DNA of 64,000 nt from Mediterranea massiliensis. Its GTDB lineage: Bacteria; Bacteroidota; Bacteroidia; Bacteroidales; Bacteroidaceae. Position 1 is the first letter of the stretch. Every line of letters starts with the position of its first letter. The notes under the pieces were generated by a model. It saw nothing but the letters and a program-made list of their open reading frames with translations. It did no database searches and was not told the origin of the DNA. The stretch spans positions 280,282 to 344,281 of the forward strand of contig NZ_LT635839.1 of NCBI RefSeq assembly GCF_900128475.1, given 5' to 3'. Positions 8,293 to 17,318 of the stretch are shown here, piece after piece. The translations under genes and the position numbers were made by a program.

Positions 8293-10143
8293 ATGGACAA
8301 AGACCCCGAACTGAAGCTCAACGACTACCTGAAAGGCATCGTGCTGAACCTGCCCGAAGGACCCGGCATCTACCAGTACCTGAACAGCGAAGGAACCATT
8401 ATCTACGTTGGAAAGGCCAAAAATCTGAAAAGGAGAGTTTCCTCTTACTTCAACCGCGACCACGGGCCCGGCAAGACCCGCGTACTGGTAAGCAAGATAG
8501 CCGACATCCGCTACATCGTGGTCAACACCGAAGAAGACGCCCTGCTGCTGGAGAACAACCTCATCAAGAAATACAAGCCGCGCTACAACGTCCTGCTGAA
8601 GGACGACAAGACCTACCCCAGCATCTGCATCCAGAACGAATACTTCCCGCGCATCTTCAAGACCCGCCGCATCATCCGCAACGGCTCGTCGTACTACGGA
8701 CCCTACAGCCACCTGCCGTCCATGTATGCCGTGCTCGACCTCATCAAGCACCTGTATCCCATCCGCACCTGCCACCTCAACCTCACGCCCGAGAACATAC
8801 GGGCCGGCAAGTTCAACGTCTGCCTGGAGTATCACCTGAAGAACTGCGCAGGCCCTTGCATCGGGCGGCAGACACAGGAGGAATACCTGCAGAACATCGG
8901 TGAAATCAAGGAAATCCTCAAAGGGAACACCCGCGACATCGAACAGATGCTCTACCGCCGCATGCAGGACCTGGCTGCCGAAATGAAGTTCGAGGAAGCA
9001 CAAAAAGTGAAGGAAAAGTACCTGCTGATCGAGAACTACCGCTCGCGGTCGGAGGTGGTGAGCAACGTGCTCCACAACATCGACGTCTTCTCCATCGAGG
9101 AGGACGACGATGAAAAGGTGGCTTTCATCAACTATCTGCACATCACCAACGGCGCCATCAACCAGGCGTTCACCTTCGAATACAAGAAGAAGCTGGACGA
9201 GAGCAAGGAAGAACTGCTCCAGCTGGGCATCGTCGAGATGAGGGAACGCTACAAGAGCCTTTCGCGCGAAATCATCGTGCCCTTCGAACTGGACATGGAG
9301 CTGAAGGACGTCACCTTCACCGTCCCCCAGCGGGGCGACAAGAAGAAACTGCTCGACCTATCCATCCAGAACGTAAAGCAGTACAAAGTGGACCGCCTGA
9401 AGCAGCAGGAAAAGCTGAACCCCGAACAGCGCACCACCCGCCTGCTGAAAGAAATCCAAGAGCAGCTGCACATGGACCGCCTGCCCCTGCGCATCGAATG
9501 CTTCGACAACTCGAACATCCAGGGTTCCGACCCCGTGGCCGGATGCGTGGTCTTCGTCAAGGGAAAGCCGTCGAAAAAGGACTACCGCAAGTACAACATC
9601 AAGACGGTGGAAGGTCCGGACGACTATGCCTCGATGAAAGAGGTCGTATGGAGGCGATACAAGCGCGCTATGGAAGAGAACGCACCCCTGCCCGACCTCC
9701 TCATCACCGACGGTGGAAAGGGTCAAATGGGAGCCGTAAAGGAGGTTGTCGACGAACTGGGGCTGGACATCCCCATCGCCGGACTGGCCAAGGACAACCG
9801 CCACCGCACGAACGAACTGCTCTACGGCTTCCCGCCGCAGACCATCGGACTGAAACAGGGCACGCCCCTCTTCCACCTCCTGACCCGCATCCAGGACGAA
9901 GTGCACCGCTACGCCATCAGCTTCCACCGCGACAAGCGCAGCAAGCGGCAGACCGCCTCGGAGCTGGACGAGATAAAAGGCATCGGTGAAAAGAGCAAAA
10001 ATGCACTGCTGAAGGAGTTCAAGAGCGTGAAGCGCCTCCGCGAAGCCACCCCGCAGCAATGGGCCGCCGTCGTGGGCGAAGCCCGGGCACGCATCCTGCA
10101 GGAACACTTCGCCACACACAAGGAAGGGACAGAAGCCGACTGA
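8293..10143 (+). CDS. uvrC: Excinuclease ABC subunit C
   Basis: 616 residues. UvrC makes both incisions in nucleotide excision repair once UvrAB has marked a lesion. The order is standard: GIY-YIG nuclease (PGIYQYL...IIYVGKAKNLKRRV, residues ~25-50), a UVR coiled segment for UvrB (KFEEAQKVKEKY, ~235), the RNase H-like 5' nuclease (IECFDNSNIQGSDPVAG, ~400-416) and C-terminal helix-hairpin-helix motifs from ~555. First gene of a tight + strand group uvrC-dtd-mazG-like-deoC. Confidence 0.97.
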   Translation: MDKDPELKLNDYLKGIVLNLPEGPGIYQYLNSEGTIIYVGKAKNLKRRVSSYFNRDHGPGKTRVLVSKIADIRYIVVNTEEDALLLENNLIKKYKPRYNVLLKDDKTYPSICIQNEYFPRIFKTRRIIRNGSSYYGPYSHLPSMYAVLDLIKHLYPIRTCHLNLTPENIRAGKFNVCLEYHLKNCAGPCIGRQTQEEYLQNIGEIKEILKGNTRDIEQMLYRRMQDLAAEMKFEEAQKVKEKYLLIENYRSRSEVVSNVLHNIDVFSIEEDDDEKVAFINYLHITNGAINQAFTFEYKKKLDESKEELLQLGIVEMRERYKSLSREIIVPFELDMELKDVTFTVPQRGDKKKLLDLSIQNVKQYKVDRLKQQEKLNPEQRTTRLLKEIQEQLHMDRLPLRIECFDNSNIQGSDPVAGCVVFVKGKPSKKDYRKYNIKTVEGPDDYASMKEVVWRRYKRAMEENAPLPDLLITDGGKGQMGAVKEVVDELGLDIPIAGLAKDNRHRTNELLYGFPPQTIGLKQGTPLFHLLTRIQDEVHRYAISFHRDKRSKRQTASELDEIKGIGEKSKNALLKEFKSVKRLREATPQQWAAVVGEARARILQEHFATHKEGTEAD

Positions 10144-10235
10144 CCCGGCCCCCTTCTGCCGAAAAACAGCCGGCAAGCGCGAAAACGTCACAAAAAATTT
10201 GTACCTTTGTCGACCGGAAATCAAGATACCAAGAC

Positions 10236-10688
10236 ATGAGAGTAGTGATACAACGCACCGCACACGCGTCGGTGACCATCAACGGACATTGCAAGGCGTC
10301 CATCGGACGGGGCCTGCTGGTACTGGTAGGCATCGAGGAAGCCGACGGACAGGAAGACATCGACTGGCTCTGCAAGAAGATCGTGAACCTCCGCATCTTT
10401 GACGATGAAAACGGCGTAATGAACCGCTCCGTCCTCGACACGGGAGGCGACATACTGGTCGTCAGCCAGTTCACCCTGCACGCCTCGACCAAGAAAGGAA
10501 ACCGCCCCTCGTACATCCGCGCAGCCAGGCACGAAATCTCCATCCCCCTGTACGAGCGCTTCTGCAAGGACCTCTCGACGGCCCTGGGCAAGGAAGTGGG
10601 TACGGGAGAATTCGGTGCCGACATGAAGGTGGAGCTGCTCAACGACGGCCCCGTCACCATCTGCATCGACACCAAGAACAAGGAATAA
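10236..10688 (+). CDS. dtd: D-aminoacyl-tRNA deacylase
   Basis: 150 residues. Hydrolyses D-aminoacyl-tRNA to stop D-amino acids entering protein; acts as a cytoplasmic dimer. The SQFTLHA motif (residues ~77-83) and the C-terminal NDGPVTI motif, which form the cross-subunit active site, are both present. ATG 10236 is chosen because MRVVIQR is the family N-terminus; the frame is open further upstream only through the end of uvrC. A -7 box TACCTTTG sits at 10202-10209, so dtd may have its own promoter as well as read-through from uvrC. Confidence 0.96.
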   Translation: MRVVIQRTAHASVTINGHCKASIGRGLLVLVGIEEADGQEDIDWLCKKIVNLRIFDDENGVMNRSVLDTGGDILVVSQFTLHASTKKGNRPSYIRAARHEISIPLYERFCKDLSTALGKEVGTGEFGADMKVELLNDGPVTICIDTKNKE

Positions 10689-10706
10689 CCCCCAAAACAT
10701 ATCGAC

Positions 10707-11045
10707 ATGACACTGGAAGAAGCACAGAAACAAGTGGACAACTGGATCCGGACGTACGGCGTGCGCTACTTCAGCGAACTGACCAATATGGCCGTACTGA
10801 CCGAAGAAGTGGGCGAACTGGCCCGCGTCATGGCCCGCAAGTACGGCGACCAGTCGTTCAAAAGCGGTGAAAAGGACAATCTGGACGAAGAGATAGCCGA
10901 CGTCTTCTGGGTGCTGCTCTGCATCGCCAACCAGACCGGCACCGACCTTACCCAGGCCTTCGCCCGCAGCATCGAGAAGAAGACGAAAAGAGACAAGGAA
11001 AGACATATCAATAACCCTAAACTGAAGGAACATGGAGAAAAATGA
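10707..11045 (+). CDS. MazG-like nucleotide pyrophosphohydrolase
   Basis: 112 residues, a single MazG-type helical domain. The metal-binding pattern shows as EEVGELARV (residues ~31-39) followed by DEEIADVFWVLLCIAN (~63-78), the usual EExxE...ExxD arrangement. Such enzymes hydrolyse (d)NTPs to monophosphates and are thought to clean the nucleotide pool; the exact substrate cannot be read. It starts 18 bp after dtd and overlaps deoC by 14 bp, so the three genes are probably translated from one mRNA. Confidence 0.9.
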   Translation: MTLEEAQKQVDNWIRTYGVRYFSELTNMAVLTEEVGELARVMARKYGDQSFKSGEKDNLDEEIADVFWVLLCIANQTGTDLTQAFARSIEKKTKRDKERHINNPKLKEHGEK

Positions 11046-11934
11046 ACCTACCAAAAGCAAGTATGATGAAGCGCTGGCCAAGTACAACACCCGCCTCGAC
11101 GACGCGGAAGTGGCTGCGCAAGTAAAGGCCATCATCGACGAAAAGGTGGCCGCCAACAATACCCCCGAGGTCAAGAAGTTCCTCTTCCACTGCATCGACC
11201 TCACCACGCTGAAGACCACCGACAGCGACGAGAGCGTGATGCGCTTCACCCAGAACGTGAACCGCTTCGACGAAGAGTTCCCCGACCTGAAGAACGTGGC
11301 CGCCATCTGCGTTTACCCCAACTTCGCCGAGATTGTGAAGGACACGCTCGAAGTGGAAGACGTGAAGATAGCCTGCGTATCGGGCGGTTTCCCCTCCTCG
11401 CAGACCTTCACCGAAGTCAAGGTGGCCGAAACGGCCATGGCCGTCATGGACGGCGCCGACGAGATAGACATCGTGATCTCCGTAGGCAAATTCCTCGTGG
11501 GCGACTATGAAAGCATGTGCGACGAGATTCAGGAACTGAAGGAGACGTGCAAGGACAAGCACCTGAAGGTGATTCTCGAGACAGGCGCCTTGCGCACGGC
11601 CTCGAACATCAAGGCCGCGTCCATCCTGTCGATGTATGCCGGCGCCGACTTCATCAAGACCTCTACCGGCAAGCTGGAGCCTGCCGCCACGCCCGAAGCG
11701 GCCTACGTCATGTGCCAGGCCATCAAGGAATATTTCGATGAAACGGGCAATAAAGTGGGATTCAAGCCTGCCGGAGGCATCAATACGGTGCACGACGCCC
11801 TCGTCTACTACACCATCGTCAAGGAAGTGCTGGGCGAGGAATGGCTCAACAACACCCTGTTCCGCCTGGGCACCAGCCGCCTGGCCAACCTGCTGCTGAG
11901 CGACATCCTGGGCAAGGAGACGAAGTTCTTCTAA
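11032..11934 (+). CDS. deoC: Deoxyribose-phosphate aldolase
   Basis: 300 residues, a class I aldolase splitting 2-deoxyribose-5-phosphate into acetaldehyde and glyceraldehyde-3-phosphate during deoxynucleoside catabolism. The Schiff-base lysine lies in ADFIKTSTGK near residue 209, preceded by KVILETGAL, the second family motif. The ~45-residue N-terminal extension before HCIDLTTL is typical of the longer Bacteroidota form. Last gene of the uvrC group; a REP-like palindrome follows 62 bp after the stop. Confidence 0.95.
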   Translation: MEKNEPTKSKYDEALAKYNTRLDDAEVAAQVKAIIDEKVAANNTPEVKKFLFHCIDLTTLKTTDSDESVMRFTQNVNRFDEEFPDLKNVAAICVYPNFAEIVKDTLEVEDVKIACVSGGFPSSQTFTEVKVAETAMAVMDGADEIDIVISVGKFLVGDYESMCDEIQELKETCKDKHLKVILETGALRTASNIKAASILSMYAGADFIKTSTGKLEPAATPEAAYVMCQAIKEYFDETGNKVGFKPAGGINTVHDALVYYTIVKEVLGEEWLNNTLFRLGTSRLANLLLSDILGKETKFF

Positions 11935-11995
11935 AAAAGGGTACGTGCCCCAAGTCTGAAGAAGGCTGAATCCAAAAGAAGAAATACCAACATTC

Positions 11996-12073
11996 CGTCA
12001 TCCCGCACTTGATGCGGGATCCACACTCCGCCAGTCGTGCAGCTATGGATCCCGGCTCAAGGCCGGGATGACG
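11996..12073. repeat. REP-like double palindrome
   Basis: Left arm ATCCCGCACTTGATGCGGGAT, a ~30-bp spacer, right arm ATCCCGGCTCAAGGCCGGGAT, bounded by CGTC and GACG. Each arm folds on itself and the ends pair. A T run (TTTTTTT) follows on the + strand, so it can also terminate transcription leaving deoC. Confidence 0.85.
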
Positions 12074-12156
12074 TTTTTTTGTCCCTGTTCCTTTGATTTT
12101 TGCGACAGACAGCACCGCCTCCACCCCCGACGGAGCAGAACGCACATGCCTCACAT

Positions 12157-12213
12157 CCGGCATAGTTTTACGCCGGAAAAAGCATTGTTTCAGACCGGAA
12201 GCGGCCTTGTTTC
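12157..12213. repeat. 22-bp periodic array, GTTT/CCGGA type
   Basis: GTTT recurs at 12165, 12187 and 12209, and CCGGAA at 12173 and 12195: exact 22-bp spacing over three units in the gap between the convergent deoC and polyprenyl synthetase genes. Confidence 0.65.
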
Positions 12214-12221
12214 GGGAAGTG

Positions 12222-13196
12222 TCATTTCTGCCGTTCCACCACGTAGTTGAGGTAAGCCTCCAGCGCCCGGCGCACCTCCGCATCACCCTCGGCAGGCAGC
12301 AGCGCGAAAGCTTTCCGCTGAAGGTCGCGCATCACCTGCTCGGCATACTCGATGCCGCCGTTCTGCTTGGTGAAGGCCACCAAACGCTCGATTTCATCGG
12401 CAGACGCAGCACCCGACTTCACCCGCAGGGCAATCCGACGCGCCTCTTCGTCACCCGTCGAGTTGAGCGCATAGAGCACGGGGAGCGTCAGCTTACCTTC
12501 GTGCATGTCGTTGCCCGTGGGCTTGCCGATTTCAGCGTTCTCGTCGTAGTCGAAGATATCGTCCTTGATCTGGAAGCAGAGGCCGATGCACTCGCCGAAC
12601 TGACGGGCCTTCTCCACGTCCTCGGCAGAGGCTCCGGCGGCCAGGGCGCCCGCCTTGGTACAGGCGGCAAAGAGCACGGCCGTCTTCTTGCGGATGACCT
12701 CAAAATAGACTTGTTCGGAAAAATCGGGATTGCTCACGTTGGAGAGCTGGAGCAGTTCGCCGTCGGCCAGGTCCTGCCCCAGGGCCGACACGACGTCGAT
12801 AATGTCATGGTTGCGCGTCAGGGCCACCTGCACCAGCGCCGTAGCCAGCAGGTAGTCGCCCGAGAGCACAGCTACCTTGTTGTTGAACACGGCGTTGACC
12901 GAAAGCTGTCCGCGACGCTCGGCACTCTCGTCGACCACGTCGTCGTGCACCAGGCTGGCGTTGTGGAGCAGCTCCAGCGCCACGGCCGAGTGGAAAGCCT
13001 CCAGGCCCGCCCCGCCGTGGAGCTTGGCCGTGAGCAACACCAGGATGGGGCGCATCATCTTCCCGCTCCGCTGACGGATGTGTTCTATCACACAGTTCAG
13101 CAGCGGATTGGAGCTGGAGAGCGAACGTTCAAACAGCTGTCTGAAGTCTTCCAGTTCGGCAGAAATGGGGGATTGTATCACTGATGCTATATCCAT
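12222..13196 (-). CDS. Trans-polyprenyl diphosphate synthase
   Basis: 324 residues. Chain-elongating prenyltransferase using isopentenyl diphosphate. The first Asp-rich motif is DDVVD at residues 85-89 in LVHDDVVDESAERRG; the second is QIKDDIFDY near 210-218. Both are complete. It most resembles the octaprenyl/solanesyl (IspB-like) group that makes quinone side chains, but chain length cannot be read confidently. ATG 13196 is preferred because a promoter (TTTG 13242-13245, 20 bp, TATTTTTG 13214-13221) sits just upstream; a longer frame would start inside it. Confidence 0.92.
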   Translation of the reverse strand: MDIASVIQSPISAELEDFRQLFERSLSSSNPLLNCVIEHIRQRSGKMMRPILVLLTAKLHGGAGLEAFHSAVALELLHNASLVHDDVVDESAERRGQLSVNAVFNNKVAVLSGDYLLATALVQVALTRNHDIIDVVSALGQDLADGELLQLSNVSNPDFSEQVYFEVIRKKTAVLFAACTKAGALAAGASAEDVEKARQFGECIGLCFQIKDDIFDYDENAEIGKPTGNDMHEGKLTLPVLYALNSTGDEEARRIALRVKSGAASADEIERLVAFTKQNGGIEYAEQVMRDLQRKAFALLPAEGDAEVRRALEAYLNYVVERQK

Positions 13197-13213
13197 GGGG
13201 CGTAATTTGGGTG

Positions 13214-13245
13214 CAAAAATAGTGAAAGGCGAGCGCATAGACAAA
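13214..13245 (-). promoter_or_regulatory. Bacteroidota-type promoter of the polyprenyl synthase
   Basis: Minus strand TTTG, 20-bp spacer, TATTTTTG, ending about 18 bp before the chosen start. Confidence 0.7.
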
Positions 13246-13335
13246 TGAATAACATTGTTTTTCATTTGGCTGAGCCGAGCCGCATCCTATTTTATTTTAA
13301 TTTAAAGAAGTCAAAAGGCAGAAACGCTAACATAT

Positions 13336-13415
13336 CGTCATCCCGCACTTGATGCGGGATCCAGCTCACACACAGAAAAGCCAATCATGGATCCCGGCTC
13401 AAGGCCGGGATGACG
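13336..13415. repeat. REP-like double palindrome
   Basis: Second full copy of the element at 11996-12073: same CGTC...GACG ends and the same two arms, different spacer. It lies between the divergent polyprenyl synthase and polA genes; the rest of this ~355-bp gap holds their promoters and no gene. Confidence 0.85.
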
Positions 13416-13551
13416 TTACACTTACTTCTGTCTCCTTTAATTTTTGAGACCTTTCCCCGTCCCGAACCTCCACCCATTTCATTTAAAAATACGAATAAAA
13501 CGGTACATACGGTATTTTTTTGTACTTTTACCCTGCAAAAAAGATACATGT

Positions 13552-16395
13552 ATGAATTCAACCGATAAACTCTTCCTGCTCGACGCATACGCGCTCATCT
13601 ACCGCGCCTACTATGCGCTCATCAAGAATCCGCGAATCAACTCCAAGGGGCAGAACACTTCGGCCATCCTGGGCTTCGTCAACACCCTCGAGGAGGTGCT
13701 CAAGAAGGAGAATCCCACCCACATCGGCGTGGCCTTCGACCCGGCAGGCCCCACCTTCCGCCACGAGGCCTACGAACAGTACAAGGCCCAGCGCGAGGAG
13801 ACGCCCGAAGCCATCCGCTTCTCCGTACCTATTATAAAGGACATCATCCGCGCCTACCGCATCCCCATCCTCGAGGTGGCGGGCTACGAGGCCGACGACG
13901 TGATAGGCACACTGGCCACCGAAGCCGGACGGCAGGGCATCACCACCTACATGATGACGCCCGACAAGGACTACGGCCAGCTGGTGGGCGAACACGTCTT
14001 CATGTACCGTCCCAAGCACACGGGCGGCTTCGAGGTGATGGGCACGGAGGAAGTCAAGGCGAAGTTCAACATCCAGTCCACCCTGCAGGTCATCGACATG
14101 CTGGGCCTGATGGGCGACGCGTCGGACAACATCCCAGGCTGTCCGGGCGTGGGCGAGAAGACGGCACAGAAACTCATCGCCCAGTTCGGCAGCATCGAGA
14201 ACCTGCTGGCCCACACCGACCAGCTGAAGGGTGCCCTGAAGACGAAGGTCGAGACGAACAGGGAGCAGATTGTCTTCTCCAAGTTCCTGGCCACCATCAA
14301 GACCGATGTCCCCATCCAGCTCGACATGCAGGCCCTCGTCCGCGAAGAGCCGGACCAGGAAGCGTTGCGACGGATTTTCGAGGAACTGGAATTCCGCACC
14401 CTCATCGACCGCGTGCTGGGAAAAGGCGAAGCCCCCCGCCCCGCCGCTCCGGCCGACCCGTTTGCCGGTACCCTCTTCGCCCAGCCCGCCGCCACGAAAG
14501 AGGCCGCTCCGAAGGCCGCCACCCAAGGCGATTTGTTTGCGTTATTTGCGGACGAGGGGACAGGCGGCGCCGAAAATTCGATTCTCAGCAGCTTAGAAAC
14601 GATAGAAACGGACTACCAACTCGTTGATACAGAAGAGAAAAGACGTGAATTTCTTCAAAAGTTGTTGACAACGGGAATTCTCTCAATAGATACGGAAACC
14701 ACCGGCACCGAGCCGATGGAGGCCGAACTGGTGGGCATGAGCTTCAGCGACGCCGAAAATCGGGCCTGGTACGTGCCCGTTCCGCCCAACAGGGAAGAAG
14801 CCTTAAAAATTGTGAACGAGCTCCGCCCGCTCTACGAAAACCCGAAATCGGTGAAGGTGGGGCAGAACATCAAGTACGACATGATTGTCCTGCAGAACTA
14901 CGGCGTCCGCGTGCAAGGTCCGCTCTTCGACACCATGCTCGCCCACTACGTGCTCCAGCCCGAGCTGCGGCACAACATGGACTACCTGGCCGAAATCTAC
15001 CTGCACTACCGCACCATCCACATCGACCAGCTCATCGGCCCGCGGGGCAAGGGACAGAAGAGCATGCGCGACCTCGCCCCCGCCGAAGTCTACCGCTACG
15101 CCTGCGAAGACGCCGACGTCACCCTCAAGCTGAAGAACGTCCTCGAGAAGGAACTCAAGGCGCAGGGCGTGGAGCACCTCTTCTATGAAATAGAGATGCC
15201 GCTCGTGCCCGTCCTCGTGAACATCGAGAGCAACGGCGTGCGTCTGGACACGGAAGCCCTGAAGCAGTCGGCCGCGCACTTCAACGCCCGCATCCGGCAA
15301 ATCGAGGAAGACATCTACACCCTGGCAGGCGGACCCTTCAACATCGCCTCGCCCAAGCAGGTGGGCGAAGTGCTCTTCGACCGCCTCAAGCTGATGGAGA
15401 AACCCAAGAAAACCAAGACCGGCCAGTACGTCACCTCCGAAGAAGTGCTCGAAAGCCTCCGCGGCAAGCACGACATCGTAGGCAAGATACTGGAGCACCG
15501 CGGCCTGAAGAAGCTGCTGGGCACCTACGTCGAAGCCCTGCCCCAGCTCATCAACCCGCGGACGGGACGCATCCATACGTCGTTCAACCAGGCCGTCACC
15601 GCCACCGGCCGGCTCAGCTCGAGCAACCCCAACCTGCAGAACATCCCCATCCGCGACGAGGACGGCAAGGAAATCCGCAAGGCCTTCATCCCCGACGACG
15701 GCTGCGAATTCTTCTCGGCCGACTACTCGCAGATCGAGCTGCGCATCATGGCCCACCTCAGCGAAGACCCCAACATGATCGAAGCCTTCGTCGAGGGCCA
15801 CGACATCCATGCCGCCACTGCCGCCAAGATCTACAAGGTGGGCATCGACGAGGTGACCTCCGACATGCGCCGCAAGGCCAAGACAGCCAACTTCGGCATC
15901 ATCTACGGCATCTCGGTCTTCGGGCTGGCCGAGCGCATGAACGTCTCCCGTCAGGAAGCCAAGGAACTGATAGACGGCTACTTCGCCACCTATCCCCGCG
16001 TGAAGGCCTACATGGACCGCAGCATCCAGGTGGCCCGCGAACAGGGCTACGTGGAAACCATCTTCCACCGCAAGCGCTTCCTGCCCGACATCAACTCGCG
16101 CAACTCCGTCGTGCGCGGCTATGCCGAACGCAACGCCATCAACGCTCCCATCCAGGGCAGCGCCGCCGACATCATTAAAGTGGCCATGGCCCGCATCTAC
16201 CAGCGCTTCCAAAGTAACAATCTGAAAGCAAAGATGATTTTACAGGTCCACGACGAACTGAATTTCAGCGTTCCGACGGCCGAAAAAGAGCTCGTGCAAA
16301 AAATTGTAATCGAGGAAATGGAGAACGCCTATCGCATGCACGTGCCCCTCAGAGCCGATTGCGGGTGGGGAAAGAACTGGCTGGAGGCCCACTAA
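13552..16395 (+). CDS. polA: DNA polymerase I
   Basis: 947 residues. Fills gaps and removes RNA primers in replication and repair. The N-terminal 5' nuclease covers residues ~1-290 (YEADDVIGTLA, MLGLMGDASDNIPG). A variable Ala/Pro linker lies near ~290-350. The 3'-5' exonuclease has an intact SIDTETTGTEP (D-x-E near 379-381), so proofreading is probably active. The polymerase domain carries DYSQIELR with catalytic Asp 724 and HDEL at 900-903. The start is ATG 13552 (MNSTDKLFLLDA); an ATG four bases earlier is out of frame. A weak -7-like box TACTTTTA precedes it. Confidence 0.97.
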   Translation: MNSTDKLFLLDAYALIYRAYYALIKNPRINSKGQNTSAILGFVNTLEEVLKKENPTHIGVAFDPAGPTFRHEAYEQYKAQREETPEAIRFSVPIIKDIIRAYRIPILEVAGYEADDVIGTLATEAGRQGITTYMMTPDKDYGQLVGEHVFMYRPKHTGGFEVMGTEEVKAKFNIQSTLQVIDMLGLMGDASDNIPGCPGVGEKTAQKLIAQFGSIENLLAHTDQLKGALKTKVETNREQIVFSKFLATIKTDVPIQLDMQALVREEPDQEALRRIFEELEFRTLIDRVLGKGEAPRPAAPADPFAGTLFAQPAATKEAAPKAATQGDLFALFADEGTGGAENSILSSLETIETDYQLVDTEEKRREFLQKLLTTGILSIDTETTGTEPMEAELVGMSFSDAENRAWYVPVPPNREEALKIVNELRPLYENPKSVKVGQNIKYDMIVLQNYGVRVQGPLFDTMLAHYVLQPELRHNMDYLAEIYLHYRTIHIDQLIGPRGKGQKSMRDLAPAEVYRYACEDADVTLKLKNVLEKELKAQGVEHLFYEIEMPLVPVLVNIESNGVRLDTEALKQSAAHFNARIRQIEEDIYTLAGGPFNIASPKQVGEVLFDRLKLMEKPKKTKTGQYVTSEEVLESLRGKHDIVGKILEHRGLKKLLGTYVEALPQLINPRTGRIHTSFNQAVTATGRLSSSNPNLQNIPIRDEDGKEIRKAFIPDDGCEFFSADYSQIELRIMAHLSEDPNMIEAFVEGHDIHAATAAKIYKVGIDEVTSDMRRKAKTANFGIIYGISVFGLAERMNVSRQEAKELIDGYFATYPRVKAYMDRSIQVAREQGYVETIFHRKRFLPDINSRNSVVRGYAERNAINAPIQGSAADIIKVAMARIYQRFQSNNLKAKMILQVHDELNFSVPTAEKELVQKIVIEEMENAYRMHVPLRADCGWGKNWLEAH

Positions 16396-16471
16396 ACCGG
16401 CGGATAACAAACTTTAACTTACAATCAGAAAGCAGCCAAAAGGAATTAATTAAAATGCACTTTGTATGCAA

Positions 16472-16506
16472 AATGTCCGGCAAACCATCTGCCGGACATT
16501 TTTTTT
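16472..16506 (+). terminator. Intrinsic terminator downstream of polA
   Basis: Stem AATGTCCGGCA / TGCCGGACATT (16472-16500), 7-base loop, then a run of T to 16506. Confidence 0.92.
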
Positions 16507-16672
16507 GATAGAAAACGGGCAAAAAGAAAGGGTATAAAACGGTCAGATGCTTACACTTTGAAAAATAATCATCGAATATTGAACAATGTGTCAATATAAT
16601 GCCTACCTTTGCACCGCTTTTCAGAAAAGCAGTGTAGAAAAAAGAAAGAATAGACATAAATTGATATTAATC

Positions 16673-17065
16673 ATGAAAGCAAAAGTATCCTTAAAGAAAC
16701 TGATTGTGTCCTCCTTGTTCCTGACACTGGGTGTAAGCGCATTCGCCTTCCAGAACAACGACTTTGTTTACAATTCGAAAGAAGTCAACGGACTGAAGGT
16801 AAGCCAAAGCGTCTACAAGAACAACAACAACCTGCTGTCCAACTACCTGGAGTACCACTTCAAATACGACGACCAGCAGCGCATCGTGGAGCACGAAGCC
16901 GTATGCTGGGACGAAAACCAGAAGACCTGGAAGAAGGTGATGTGCGTCCGCTACGCCTACGACGACAACCAGGTGACCACCAGCTACTACAAGTGGAGCA
17001 ACCGCAAGGGCTGCTACGTGGAAGTACCCGAAAAGACAGTCACCATGTACCTGACTGCCCGATAA
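16673..17065 (+). CDS. Secreted DUF3836 family protein
   Basis: 130 residues: signal peptide MKAKVSLKKLIVSSLFLTLG...AFA (1-~24), then a small domain with FVYNSKEVNGL, the repeated Y-x-Y/F pattern YLEYHFKYDDQQR and VRYAYDDNQV, and W/Y-rich strands. This is the pattern I associate with DUF3836, short exported proteins of unknown function common in Bacteroides. A -7 box TACCTTTG lies at 16604-16611. It is transcribed alone, with terminators on both sides. A smaller relative is at 35099. Confidence 0.8.
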   Translation: MKAKVSLKKLIVSSLFLTLGVSAFAFQNNDFVYNSKEVNGLKVSQSVYKNNNNLLSNYLEYHFKYDDQQRIVEHEAVCWDENQKTWKKVMCVRYAYDDNQVTTSYYKWSNRKGCYVEVPEKTVTMYLTAR

Positions 17066-17149
17066 ACCTGCACAGGTTTCCGTTATACTCTCTCGCATAG
17101 AAACTATTTTACTCCTAACAATAAACCAAACCTTTTTAGTTAACTGCAG

Positions 17150-17182
17150 AAAGCCGGAGTGCGCGACGCATTCCGGCTTTTT
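17150..17182 (+). terminator. Intrinsic terminator of the DUF3836 gene
   Basis: Stem AAAGCCGGAGTGC / GCATTCCGGCTTT (one G-T pair), then TTTTT at 17178-17182. Confidence 0.85.
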
Positions 17183-17234
17183 CATTTCCCCCTGCCGCCG
17201 CTCCGGAAAGGAAAGCCGAAAACAGACGTTTCGC

Positions 17235-17265
17235 TTTGCCTTTCCCACGGTTTGCACTATCTTTG
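17235..17265 (+). promoter_or_regulatory. Bacteroidota-type promoter of ychF
   Basis: TTTG (17235-17238), exactly 19 bp, TATCTTTG (17258-17265), about 53 bp before the ychF start. Confidence 0.88.
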
Positions 17266-17318
17266 CAGACTGAAAACGACTGACAACAAGAAGATAACTC
17301 TAAAATAGAAGACAGACT

